IMG/VR virus record: IMGVR_UViG_3300005838_000049
Location: 1-28,798 of that record
Reading direction: 5' to 3' (one strand)
Length of the DNA: 28,798 nucleotides
DNA from: a virus
Positions within the stretch are counted from its first letter, which is position 1. Each line of letters opens with the position of its first letter. Under the pieces are notes generated by a model. That model ran no database searches and was not told the origin of the DNA. It saw nothing but the letters and a program-made list of their open reading frames with translations. The position numbers and the translations under genes were made by a program. Shown here in pieces: positions 1-6,566 of the stretch.

Positions 1-247
1 TGTCCCCTACCCCTATGAACATGTATCTACTTCTCTTGCTGAATACGATTGTGTTCTTGTTATCGAAGTTAAGAGCAAAGCGAAAATGATCTGACTCTGC
101 CTCAAAGGGATGTTCGCCCATATTCACTTCGAGATACTGAATAGCCTCCATTGCTGTCTTAGCTACATGAATACACTTATCATCCGCTACAACTGAAGAC
201 ATGAATAAGAACCCTGACAGTAATGATGTTAATAATAGTTTTTTCAT
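1..247 (-). CDS. Secreted hypothetical protein, 3' end cut by window edge
   Basis: The frame starts with ATG at 247 and stays open to the left edge, so only about 82 N-terminal residues are visible. The first 21 residues are a classic Sec signal peptide: MKK, a hydrophobic stretch LLLTSLLSGFLF, and a cleavage-like SSVVA before DDKC. A good Shine-Dalgarno (GGGAGTG) lies upstream inside the terL end. The start overlaps the terL stop by one base (TAATG), which suggests translational coupling. No domain was recognised. An exported protein next to terL could belong to lysis, superinfection exclusion or the virion, but that is inference. Sure of the frame and signal peptide, not of function. Confidence 0.75.
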   Translation of the reverse strand, partial: MKKLLLTSLLSGFLFMSSVVADDKCIHVAKTAMEAIQYLEVNMGEHPFEAESDHFRFALNFDNKNTIVFSKRSRYMFIGVGD

Positions 248-1722
248 TATATCACTCCCGCTCTACCACCTGCAAAGTTTAATTTATTAAAGGCACCGCT
301 AGCCGCATCCACCTGATCACTAAACTTACCAACAGGGAAGTTGGCATGTTCATCAACAAACAATCTTGTCCAATCCCTCTTCAGTACATATATGTTTCCT
401 ATATTAACTTGGCACGAATATGGTTCTGCTCGTACTTCTTTAGCCCCTGTGACCTTATCAGCTCTTACCATGTATCCAGCTAAATTCTTAACTGTATTTT
501 GTGCTGACTCTTTTCCACCACTCCCTGGCTCTTGCTCACAATAAACACTTATCTCGTTACCGTCCATCTCTGCAATAAGTTTAATTCTCTTCTCCCTGTT
601 CGAGGCTTCCCATTGACCACAAACAACATCTGTCACACAAAAGCTTCCATCTGACATTAGATACATTAATACGCCTGCGGTACGCTTGCCCCCATCCTCC
701 GTACCAGCTTTATCCCAGTATCTGATGCCTTGCAGAGGGGTACCTATCATATTCTTGATAATGCGGAATTGGTTAACTTCGAACATACCACCGCCCCTTG
801 GTGCTGGACGCTGTTGCATCTGTCCTGCCTCGGCATAACTTTCAATGATTGTTCTCCCTGTCTTCTCATTAATCTTACTACCGAGTTCCTTCTTTATAAT
901 GCCTAAAGCTTTTCTTGGATACTTGGCAGGCCACAAAACTTCCCTGTCTGTTACTCTTGGATCTTCAAATATAATCGTCTTGCATTTTCTATCCTTTTCA
1001 AATTCAGCAGGTAAGCATAAATGTTCGTATCCTAAGTCCCTTTCAAGTATCGCCCCTGTTAAGTCGTTCTCGTGTAGTCTTTGCATAACAACTATCTTAT
1101 GACAACTCTCAGGATCATTAACCCTAGTACTCATTGTTTCAAACCACCAGTCCAATGCCGTTTTCCTTTGAACTGCTGATTCAGTTTGTTTCACGTTATG
1201 AGGGTCATCCACAATTATATAGTCACCACCCTCACCAGTAGCAAGCCCACCAACACTTGTACTGAAGCGATATCCCATCTTGTCGTTGTCGAATCTCGTT
1301 TTCTGATTCTGATCACTTGTAAGTTGAAATGTTCCTCCCCACCTTGCCTGATACCATAACGATTGTATTAGTCTTCTACTCTTTACCGAGTCCCTTAGTG
1401 ATAAGTCACTAGAGTAAGATGAAAAGAGATATCGTAATGAAGGTCGTGTCGTCCATAGCCAACAGGGAAAGAATACTGATACTGATAATGACTTCATGTA
1501 TCGTGGTGGTATATTTATTATTAAGTTCTTTATCTGATTATCTGCCACGGCTTGGAGGTGATCACATATAGCCTCTAAGTGCCATCCCAGTTTAAATGGA
1601 GTTGCTGGTTCTAAGACATCCCAACCCTGTTTCACGAACTCTATTAGTTTTAGTTCTGCAAGAGCTGTGTCTACTAAGTCTTTTGTTGGTAGTCCCTGAG
1701 TGGTTTCTTTTTCTTTTAACAT
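247..1722 (-). CDS. terL: Terminase large subunit (TerL)
   Basis: ATP-driven packaging motor and nuclease that fills the capsid and cuts the concatemer; 491 residues, normal for the family. The N-terminal ATPase shows a Walker A-like IPPRYMKS at residues 71-78 and a Walker B DYIIVDD at 167-173. The C-terminal RNase H-like nuclease shows acidic candidates at D337 (YWDKAGTEDG), E398 (CEQEPGSGG) and D469/D472 (DQVDA). It follows the DUF1833-like gene with a 7-base overlap and precedes the secreted protein with a 1-base overlap, so the minus-strand genes form one operon. The type resembles the HK97-like 'phage putative large terminase' group; exact packaging mode cannot be told from this sequence. 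Confidence 0.95.
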   Translation of the reverse strand: MLKEKETTQGLPTKDLVDTALAELKLIEFVKQGWDVLEPATPFKLGWHLEAICDHLQAVADNQIKNLIINIPPRYMKSLSVSVFFPCWLWTTRPSLRYLFSSYSSDLSLRDSVKSRRLIQSLWYQARWGGTFQLTSDQNQKTRFDNDKMGYRFSTSVGGLATGEGGDYIIVDDPHNVKQTESAVQRKTALDWWFETMSTRVNDPESCHKIVVMQRLHENDLTGAILERDLGYEHLCLPAEFEKDRKCKTIIFEDPRVTDREVLWPAKYPRKALGIIKKELGSKINEKTGRTIIESYAEAGQMQQRPAPRGGGMFEVNQFRIIKNMIGTPLQGIRYWDKAGTEDGGKRTAGVLMYLMSDGSFCVTDVVCGQWEASNREKRIKLIAEMDGNEISVYCEQEPGSGGKESAQNTVKNLAGYMVRADKVTGAKEVRAEPYSCQVNIGNIYVLKRDWTRLFVDEHANFPVGKFSDQVDAASGAFNKLNFAGGRAGVI

Positions 1723-2030
1723 ATTAAATTACTCATCTCTAAACTAAACCCTAATCTTGCTGTTATAGTTTTTTCAGTTATCGTGGCGCTGTATAGTTCG
1801 AATGAAGGATACTCCATTTCTATTGTATCAGGATGAGATGGCGATATTATTTTAACATCTACCAATGGAGACTCCTGAAACGATAATAGTTTAGGTACTT
1901 GTGGTATTGCATTGTCAAATTTTAATACTGCATAATTGTGTTCACCATACTTATCAAAAGGCATGGTTAATGTAAACGGGCATGATATATATTTATCACC
2001 CTGTGAAACTATATCGTTAGGGCTGTTCAC
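1716..2030 (-). CDS. DUF1833-like minor tail protein; true start uncertain
   Basis: The product (104 residues from GTG at 2030) matches my memory of the DUF1833 family, found in tail-assembly modules of lambda-type siphoviruses. The signature stretches are SQGDKYISCPFTLTMPF and PDTIEMEYPSFEL. The start is doubtful. The family's conserved P-[IV]-R-[LV]-V-N-x-x-[ED]-D block begins before the GTG: the same frame reads APVRLVNSPND across 2031, and 20 further sense codons lead up to a TAA at 2091-2093. No ATG, GTG or TTG lies in those 20 codons, and the SD before the GTG is weak. Either an unusual start, readthrough of the TAA or a mutation is involved. It overlaps terL by 7 bases. Confidence 0.7.
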   Translation of the reverse strand: MNSPNDIVSQGDKYISCPFTLTMPFDKYGEHNYAVLKFDNAIPQVPKLLSFQESPLVDVKIISPSHPDTIEMEYPSFELYSATITEKTITARLGFSLEMSNLIC

Positions 2031-2070
2031 TAATCTTACAGGTGCATTATCTTTTTCTCTTATAGTAAGT

Positions 2071-2098
2071 AAGATTAAGAAGAATGCTTCTTAATCTT
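2071..2098. terminator. Perfect 12-bp stem-loop (possible terminator, plus-strand sense better)
   Basis: AAGATTAAGAAG (2071-2082) and CTTCTTAATCTT (2087-2098) are exact complements around a 4-base loop. On the plus strand the stem ends in TTTT; on the minus strand no T-run follows. There is no plus-strand gene upstream to terminate, so the role is uncertain. It covers the stop codon of the Tat-leader micro-ORF and the beginning of the open frame leading into the DUF1833-like gene. Confidence 0.5.
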
Positions 2099-2207
2099 TT
2101 ATCGTAGGAGGTTTCTTTGTTGATTTAGATAAGAATACCGTTGGGATAGTTAACCCTGCGACTACGACTAATGTACTCTGTATAAATTGTCTTCTATTTA
2201 TTTCCAT
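2091..2207 (-). CDS. Micro-ORF with twin-arginine (Tat)-like leader, 38 aa
   Basis: The ORF runs ATG at 2207 to TAA at 2091-2093. The peptide starts MEINRRQFIQS and continues with a hydrophobic VVVAGLTIPTVF, which is a textbook Tat leader layout (n-region with RR-x-F, then h-region). It ends KKPPTIKD. It is in the same frame as the DUF1833-like gene downstream, with only the TAA between them, and that TAA lies inside a perfect 12-bp hairpin. No clear SD precedes the ATG. It could be a real small exported protein, or the 5' part of a longer protein broken by the stop codon. The leader composition is convincing; the biology is not known. Confidence 0.5.
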   Translation of the reverse strand: MEINRRQFIQSTLVVVAGLTIPTVFLSKSTKKPPTIKD

Positions 2208-2261
2208 ATTATTCAAAAAATATAAAAAGTTGGTATTATTATTAGCTCCCTGCCACGAATA

Positions 2262-2906
2262 TTAGTTTTCATTTGTATGTGGTACATCTATAACCTTGCG
2301 GTTACCTTGCGATAATATATTACTCAGTTCTAATAACTTCTCCACACCTAATTCTTTTAATTCGTCTTTCTTTAATGTCAACTCCATTTGGTGTTTCTGA
2401 TTTACATCTACTTTCAGTTTCGGCAACATCATCCCTAGGTGTAATGCACATTTTTCCATTGCTTGCATCGCATCATGTAATTCAACTTTAGTTTCTATTC
2501 CAAATGCTGTTTTCTTTTTCTTTATACTCTTTATCATCGTTTGAGCCTGAGGGGGAAGTTTATGTATACCAACAAAGTTATCATTCTCATCATACATTAT
2601 AGCTGGATTGAAAAATGCCACCCTCATGTATTGTTTGAGCACATCTTCTGATTTAAGCTCCATCCTCTTCTCTTTTTTTGCTATCCTTCTGTGTATTTCA
2701 TCTAAGATATATCCTTTTTGTAATACCTCCCACCCTTTTTCTTTTCTCTTGCCTTCTGAGTATCCTGCCTCCCTAGCCGCCTTTGTTGCATTAAAGGAAA
2801 TACAGTACGCCTTTATGAATCGCATTTCCTTCTTAGTAAAGCCGTTGTCATCCCTCTGACTATTGCCTCGTTTCTTCTTCTTTAGTTTCTTTGTTTTTCT
2901 CTCCAT
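2262..2906 (-). CDS. terS: Terminase small subunit (TerS)
   Basis: DNA-recognition partner of TerL. The N-terminal third has the terminase_2-type helix-turn-helix layout (KKEMRFIKAYCISFNATKA, then AREAGYSEG), followed by EVLQKGYILDEIHRRI and an oligomerisation helix. The family's usual later DAMQAMEKCALHLGM region is present. I start it at ATG 2906, not at the upstream ATG 2942, because the latter lies inside a near-consensus promoter (2913-2942). The N-terminus is very basic (MERKTKKLKKKKRG). No SD lies in front of 2906, and the predicted transcription start falls almost on the ATG, so the message may be leaderless. It leads the minus-strand packaging operon. Confidence 0.88.
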   Translation of the reverse strand: MERKTKKLKKKKRGNSQRDDNGFTKKEMRFIKAYCISFNATKAAREAGYSEGKRKEKGWEVLQKGYILDEIHRRIAKKEKRMELKSEDVLKQYMRVAFFNPAIMYDENDNFVGIHKLPPQAQTMIKSIKKKKTAFGIETKVELHDAMQAMEKCALHLGMMLPKLKVDVNQKHQMELTLKKDELKELGVEKLLELSNILSQGNRKVIDVPHTNEN

Positions 2907-2912
2907 GGACAC

Positions 2913-2942
2913 ATTATATAGTCCTACATAGGAAATAGTCAA
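2913..2942 (-). promoter_or_regulatory. Sigma70-type promoter for terS operon with dyad in spacer
   Basis: Read on the minus strand: -35 TTGACT (2942-2937), 18-base spacer, -10 TATAAT (2918-2913). The spacer contains an inverted repeat TCCTA/TAGGA (2922-2926 and 2929-2933), a possible operator. Predicted transcription start is near 2906, at the terS ATG. Confidence 0.75.
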
Positions 2943-3023
2943 GAAATACTTGATTTTTTTTGTGTTGTAAGTCTTATCACGACAGTGGTTTACAAAATCG
3001 CCTATTTATTTTCTATATTCTGC

Positions 3024-3051
3024 TTGTTTTTCTATATTTTCATGCTACAAT
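3024..3051 (+). promoter_or_regulatory. Extended -10 promoter driving the gene-free region
   Basis: -35 TTGTTT (3024-3029), 16-base spacer, then TGC-TACAAT with the extended -10 TG (-10 at 3046-3051). The predicted start is near 3058, three bases before a hairpin that would form the 5' end of the transcript. No coding gene follows for 575 bases. Confidence 0.55.
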
Positions 3052-3057
3052 CTAGGC

Positions 3058-3605
3058 TAAGTTAAAGCATTGGTTTTAACTGTTGTATTTGACAATTGAT
3101 TCTTAATTGACTGCAAAGGCGCTTGCTAGTAGCCTTGTTAACAGGATTATAAGCAATACCAGAGGGTGGAGCTTAAGACTCAGGCAAGCAAAAGGCAGTA
3201 GATTGAGATGGACGTACTACTTATAGTAGTGGGCGGTATAAATCCTGTGCGACCTGTGAAGCGTTTGTACTACATAAATGGAAAGAGCTTTACCTAGTAG
3301 TTGTGAATCAGTTAGCGATCAGCACCATCCCTGACAGGTTAGGCAAAACAAGAATAAGCCAAGCGATAGGGTAGTCACTGAGACTACACTACTTCGATCT
3401 GCATACAAGCATCACACACCATTAATAGTAACTGCCAGAACATTGCACAAATCACATATCAAATCACCATAATTTCAAACATGAAGATCGAAGTAGGTTG
3501 TAGATGTACTATATAGTGCATCCCACGTTACCATTTCACATCACAACTCATTCGAATAAAAACTATCTTCATCACAACCGTGATGGAGAAGGTATTTATT
3601 TTAGT
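3058..3605 (+). ncRNA. Candidate large structured noncoding RNA (about 550 nt)
   Basis: The 691-base stretch 2943-3633 holds no convincing gene. Between the promoter at 3024-3051 and a terminator-like hairpin at 3562-3593 I find many complementary segments. They are: GTTAAA/TTTAAC (3061-3066/3075-3080); a long-range helix 3141-3151 with 3237-3248 (11 bp, one bulge); ACTACT/AGTAGT hairpin (3216-3230); 3251-3257 with 3334-3340; GTAGTC/GACTAC hairpin (3371-3387); a perfect 12-bp helix 3389-3400 with 3485-3496; and an 8-bp hairpin 3503-3522. By eye the stretch is more GC-rich than its surroundings, as structured RNA in AT-rich genomes often is. The size class is that of ornate phage RNAs such as ROOL and GOLLD, but I cannot assign it to a family. 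It could instead be a replication or packaging region. Confidence 0.5.
3562..3604 (+). terminator. Terminator-like hairpin at end of the structured region
   Basis: CATCAC (3570-3575) pairs with GTGATG (3580-3585) around AACC. The stem extends outward to 3562/3593 with one A-A mismatch and two G-U pairs. The tail is ATTTATTTTAG, a broken T-run, so termination may be partial and could let some transcription into the gene at 3634. Confidence 0.55.
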
Positions 3606-3633
3606 TGGTTAACTTTAGTGAAGGAGACGAGAA

Positions 3634-3936
3634 ATGAGAATTACAGAATTAGAGTACAGTGTACTAACAGCAATTATTAATAATGAATTTCAAACAGGAG
3701 GACCTGTCACAGAATGTCCCGTTTGGACATATAGTGTTGCTTATGATTGTGAAGAAAGATTTAATATATCAGGCAAAAAGTTTTCTGGAATAGTTTCTTC
3801 ACTTAGTAAAAAAGAACTTATCTTCATACAACATAATGGAACAGGTAGTGGAGCAACTATTGATGATGAAGATACTTTGTGTATTACACAAAAAGGATGT
3901 AGATCACAAAAAACCGCTTCACCTTGTGGAGCATAA
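3634..3936 (+). CDS. Hypothetical early protein, 100 aa
   Basis: Not recognised. ATG at 3634 follows a strong site GAAGGAGACGAGAA. The N-terminal part (ELEYSVLTAIINNEF) and the stretch FSGIVSSLSKKELIFIQHNG read like helices plus wing of a small winged-helix fold: helix ending in a loop, then a 'LxxKxLI' helix and beta hairpin. That is a shape guess only. The C-terminal tail has two cysteines and no clear domain. It is the first plus-strand gene after the structured region and so likely among the first expressed. Confidence 0.75.
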   Translation: MRITELEYSVLTAIINNEFQTGGPVTECPVWTYSVAYDCEERFNISGKKFSGIVSSLSKKELIFIQHNGTGSGATIDDEDTLCITQKGCRSQKTASPCGA

Positions 3937-3976
3937 TCTAATTTAACTTTTAACCTGTATCAATGGAGACAAGACA

Positions 3977-4195
3977 ATGACTAACGAAGAAAGAGTACAT
4001 AATTTACAAGAGGCTGAGAACTGCCTCCAAGAGGCTATCAACTACATATCTTTAGCGGTAGAAGGAACAAGGAAACAAGCTGTCAGTGAAGCATACGTCC
4101 TAGGGCACTTGAGAAGTTGGTTAGATGGAGATAATTCTCTTCAGGATACAGCACTACCTAAACTAATTGAACACTTTGACAATGGAGGCGAATAG
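3977..4195 (+). CDS. Hypothetical early protein, 72 aa
   Basis: Not recognised. Mostly helical and acidic (NLQEAENCLQEAINYISLAVEG, then LGHLRSWLDGDNSLQDTALPKLIEHF). The start is supported by ATGGAGACAAGACA before ATG 3977, the same leader type as at other early genes. It ends two bases before the next ATG at 4198, so the two are probably co-translated. Confidence 0.75.
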   Translation: MTNEERVHNLQEAENCLQEAINYISLAVEGTRKQAVSEAYVLGHLRSWLDGDNSLQDTALPKLIEHFDNGGE

Positions 4196-4197
4196 TT

Positions 4198-4926
4198 ATG
4201 ACAGACAAGAAAAGTATTATAGAAAAAATCAAAAAGCTTTTATCAATGGCTAATACAAAACATTACAACGAGCACGAAGCGGCAGTAGCCGCCTCCCAAG
4301 CACAAAGACTCCTAGACAAGCACAACCTAAGTTCAGCTGATATAGCTGTGGAGGAGATTAATGAGAAACCGTTGGAGACTAATCAACGTACTCCTTATCC
4401 TTGGATGCAGAGACTAGCTGGTAGTGTAGCTAGAAATTTCAACTGCACTATGTTCCTGAGACAGGATCATAAAAAACTGGATTTAATATTTGTTGGCACT
4501 GACTTAGATATTGAGATAGCTCAATATGTGTTTCAGTACTTATACAAAACGATTATCACCATGCACAGAAAGTTTGGCAAGTCAGTTAGCAAGGAGCACC
4601 ACAACAGGCAAGGAGCAATTGACTCATATATCCTAGGCATAACTATGTCGCTGAATGATGAACTGAGAAACTTTGCTGAAGCAAACAAAAAGAAATCTGA
4701 GACAGCAGTTAATCCTACCACTAAGATGACAGGCTTGGAGTTGATGATAGTAAAGCAAAACAAAATTGAAAACTACCTGAGCAAGTACAAAATGAAACAG
4801 AGCAAGGCACGAGGAGGCGGTATAACTGACCCTAACGCCTACGCTTCAGGACAATGTGCAGGCAGTAAAATTAACTTGCGTCGTGGAGTAGCAGGTTCTA
4901 ACAGTCGTGGACATCAGCTTGCCTAA
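4198..4926 (+). CDS. DUF2786-domain protein, copy 1
   Basis: Residues about 5-50 match the DUF2786 signature: IIEKIKKLLSMA, then YNEHEAAVAASQAQRLLDKHNLS. The domain is widespread in phages and has no settled biochemical role. The rest (WMQRLAGSVARNFNCTMF, FVGTDLDIEIAQYVFQYLY) is the extension usually seen with it. The C-terminus GGITDPNAYASGQCAGSKINLRRGV has the typical 'Y..G..AG..I.L' ending. A second protein with the same domain is at 12374. Start ATG 4198 is preceded by AATGGAGGCGAATAGTT, with the SD inside the previous gene's end. Confidence 0.85.
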   Translation: MTDKKSIIEKIKKLLSMANTKHYNEHEAAVAASQAQRLLDKHNLSSADIAVEEINEKPLETNQRTPYPWMQRLAGSVARNFNCTMFLRQDHKKLDLIFVGTDLDIEIAQYVFQYLYKTIITMHRKFGKSVSKEHHNRQGAIDSYILGITMSLNDELRNFAEANKKKSETAVNPTTKMTGLELMIVKQNKIENYLSKYKMKQSKARGGGITDPNAYASGQCAGSKINLRRGVAGSNSRGHQLA

Positions 4927-4959
4927 CAGCTGATATGCTATTGTATATACTAAGTATCG

Positions 4960-5008
4960 CGTCATATGGCTGAAGCTGGTACGGAGCATTTGGCTTAGCC
5001 ATATGACG
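4960..5008 (+). other. Long intergenic stem-loop
   Basis: CGTCATATGGCT (4960-4971) is exactly complementary to AGCCATATGACG (4997-5008). The helix continues inward with AAGC (4973-4976) and GCTT (4993-4996) after a one-base bulge, giving 16 bp around a 16-base loop. No T-run follows, so it is not a standard terminator. An RNase III processing site or mRNA stabiliser is a reasonable guess. It occupies the 144-base gap between the DUF2786 gene and the gene at 5071. Confidence 0.65.
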
Positions 5009-5070
5009 TCTTATATGTGCTGTATTGCATCTTATATCTACTACAATTAACGTATAAAAGGAGACTAGAA

Positions 5071-5514
5071 ATGAAAACCAAAATATATGAGAGCGAAAGA
5101 GGAACAGTCGTGGAGGTCACAGACAGAATAGCTAATCCTAAGAACAAAAGATTTTTTGAATCACAATGCGATTGCAGTTTATTCGTATTCGATCCTTCAG
5201 TAGCCACAAAGGAGTACTTTAAAAGTGAAACTGGAATAGACTTACTAAAAGAAGAACCAATGGAGAACCTTATAAAAGAACTTAAAGAACTGACTCATGC
5301 AAATCAACATACTGAAGCTAGAATTGCCTTAGCCAAATTTATAAAATGCAAATATTTAGTTACTGCCTACGAGGGTATTCAAATAATTGTATCTGGTTTT
5401 GGATTCATTCATCTTGCCCTCAAGGATTTTAGAAATACAATGGATAAAAATTTATTAAGATTGACAGCTGAACAATATCCAGATTATATTAATGACATTA
5501 AATCATCTTTGTAA
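5071..5514 (+). CDS. Hypothetical early protein, 147 aa
   Basis: Not recognised. I chose ATG 5071 (MKTKIYESERGTVVEV) because AAAAGGAGACTAGAA lies just before it; a longer frame from 5017 has no such site and would begin with non-conserved-looking sequence. The N-terminus is beta-rich with a short CDC, the middle helical (MENLIKELKELTHANQHTEARIALAKF), the C-terminus ends in ADQYPDYIND-like helix text. No membrane segment. Confidence 0.75.
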   Translation: MKTKIYESERGTVVEVTDRIANPKNKRFFESQCDCSLFVFDPSVATKEYFKSETGIDLLKEEPMENLIKELKELTHANQHTEARIALAKFIKCKYLVTAYEGIQIIVSGFGFIHLALKDFRNTMDKNLLRLTAEQYPDYINDIKSSL

Positions 5515-5532
5515 ACCTCTTGGAGACTAAGA

Positions 5533-5937
5533 ATGAAACGCAAAATGAAACGCAAGAAAAAACCTATAGAAATGAAACGCAAGAAGAAGGTCGTGGAGAT
5601 GAAGCGTAAACCTAAACCACCTCCAGAGCCTAAGAAAGTATTATACCCCAACATCATGATAAGGAAAGACGGTAAGCCTAGTTGTTTTGTATGCCATAAA
5701 CCACTACATGATCTCCGAGACCTAAGAGACATGAAAGGCACTGATGAAGAATACAGCGACTACTATCAAAAACTATTAAGCAAAGTATCAGGTTCGATTA
5801 CTATGTTATCAGGTATGGGGAGAAACTACCCTCTGTATCGACATGTTATATGCGAACCAAACAGCCCTAACTGGAACAAGAACCCCTACCTGGTTAAGGT
5901 AACTAAGAAACTACAAAAGCAAGATAAAGGACTATAA
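5533..5937 (+). CDS. Basic protein with MKRK repeats and zinc-finger-like cysteines, 134 aa
   Basis: The N-terminal 35 residues repeat MKRKKKP(IE)/MKRKKKVVE/MKRKPK; at DNA level the block ATGAAACGCAAG recurs. The rest contains CFVCHKPLH (about residues 51-59) and RHVICEPNSPNW, a possible C-x2-C...H-x3-C zinc site. A lysine/arginine tail plus zinc site suggests nucleic-acid binding, but no family was recognised. The start is supported by TTGGAGACTAAG before ATG 5533. Confidence 0.75.
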   Translation: MKRKMKRKKKPIEMKRKKKVVEMKRKPKPPPEPKKVLYPNIMIRKDGKPSCFVCHKPLHDLRDLRDMKGTDEEYSDYYQKLLSKVSGSITMLSGMGRNYPLYRHVICEPNSPNWNKNPYLVKVTKKLQKQDKGL

Positions 5938-5986
5938 AAGAATATCCCTCTACTCTTCTAAATTTTTTAATAAGGAGCCAAAAGCA

Positions 5987-6388
5987 ATGGAAATAGATAT
6001 CAAATGCAAAATAACCAATAATAGTTTATTTAAACATTCTTGCAAGAATAACTCAATCGAAAAAACTATAAAAAAAGCAATGAAAGAAAATGCTAATCTT
6101 AGGTATGCTAATCTTAGGTATGCTAATCTTTATAATGCTAATCTTAGGTATGCTAATCTTAGTATATTAAAACACATCTCCCTCTTAGATCATACATTAT
6201 TATCACAAATATTATTCAATCATGCCGAAACCAGACAACAAAGAGAATGGGCTGGCCTAATTAAAATATCCACTGACTGGTGTTGGGAAGATTTTATAAA
6301 AAATATGACAAAACCAGCGATAAAATGGTGTACCGACATATTATCCCAATGGCCTGAATTTAGGCAAACACTAGAAATATATATATAA
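5987..6388 (+). CDS. Pentapeptide-repeat protein, 133 aa
   Basis: Residues 36-60 are five A-N-L-x-x units (ANLRY, ANLRY, ANLYN, ANLRY, ANLSI), the consensus of the pentapeptide right-handed helix fold. Five units make barely more than one turn, so this is short for the fold. The following 70 residues (LLDHTLLSQILFNHAETRQQREWAGLIKI...) are not recognised; that layout of a short repeat followed by a helical tail is seen in some phage proteins. ATG 5987 is preceded by AAGGAGCCAAAAGCA. Confidence 0.78.
   Translation: MEIDIKCKITNNSLFKHSCKNNSIEKTIKKAMKENANLRYANLRYANLYNANLRYANLSILKHISLLDHTLLSQILFNHAETRQQREWAGLIKISTDWCWEDFIKNMTKPAIKWCTDILSQWPEFRQTLEIYI
6092..6166 (+). repeat. 15-bp tandem repeat encoding the pentapeptides
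   Basis: Five units of 15 bases, GCTAATCTTAGGTAT or close variants, run without gaps. Three units are nearly identical at the DNA level, which suggests recent expansion or slippage and not old protein-level selection alone. Confidence 0.85.
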
Positions 6389-6436
6389 ATATATCTTCTT
6401 GTCTCCAAAAACAGAAGAGGAAAGGAGGGCTGAACC

Positions 6437-6460
6437 ATGACAATGATAGTCTTGCAGTAG
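6437..6460 (+). promoter_or_regulatory. Seven-codon leader ORF (MTMIVLQ)
   Basis: ATG at 6437 follows a very strong SD (AAAGGAGGG, 7-base spacing) and is closed by TAG at 6458-6460. The stop is immediately inside a hairpin AGTAG/CTACT. Past the TAG the frame stays open for 21 more codons, to TGA at 6524-6526. It looks like a regulatory leader peptide or upstream ORF for the gene at 6567; a chance SD cannot be excluded. Confidence 0.4.
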
Positions 6461-6530
6461 AGGAACTACTCCTCATTGGCATATTGGTATACACTATCAG
6501 GCGAGGACATCTCATGGGGTGTCTGAGCCT
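6441..6530 (+). promoter_or_regulatory. Structured leader with competing helices
   Basis: CAATGA (6441-6446) can pair with TCATTG (6473-6478), or the overlapping TGATAGT (6444-6450) can pair with ACTATCA (6493-6499), but not both. A third element, AGGC...GACATC (6499-6511) with GGTGTC...GCCT (6518-6530), forms a stem with an internal GAG/TGA loop that could make tandem G-A pairs. The switch-like arrangement overlaps the seven-codon ORF, so ribosome movement could choose between folds. Confidence 0.45.
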
Positions 6531-6566
6531 AATCGTGTTTTATATTTTTAATTAAGGAAGGAGACT

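Noticed and set aside
341-1102. Plus-strand frames opposite terL
   Set aside because: They are antisense shadows of a well-supported gene and have no SD or family similarity.
3208-3297. 29-codon ORF starting MDVLLIVVGG inside the gene-free region
   Set aside because: No SD, and the stretch lies across predicted helices; a short open frame is expected by chance.
2943-3633. DnaA-box-type bacterial origin
   Set aside because: No TTATCCACA-like boxes were seen; the only iteron cluster found is in the initiator gene at 11497-11543.
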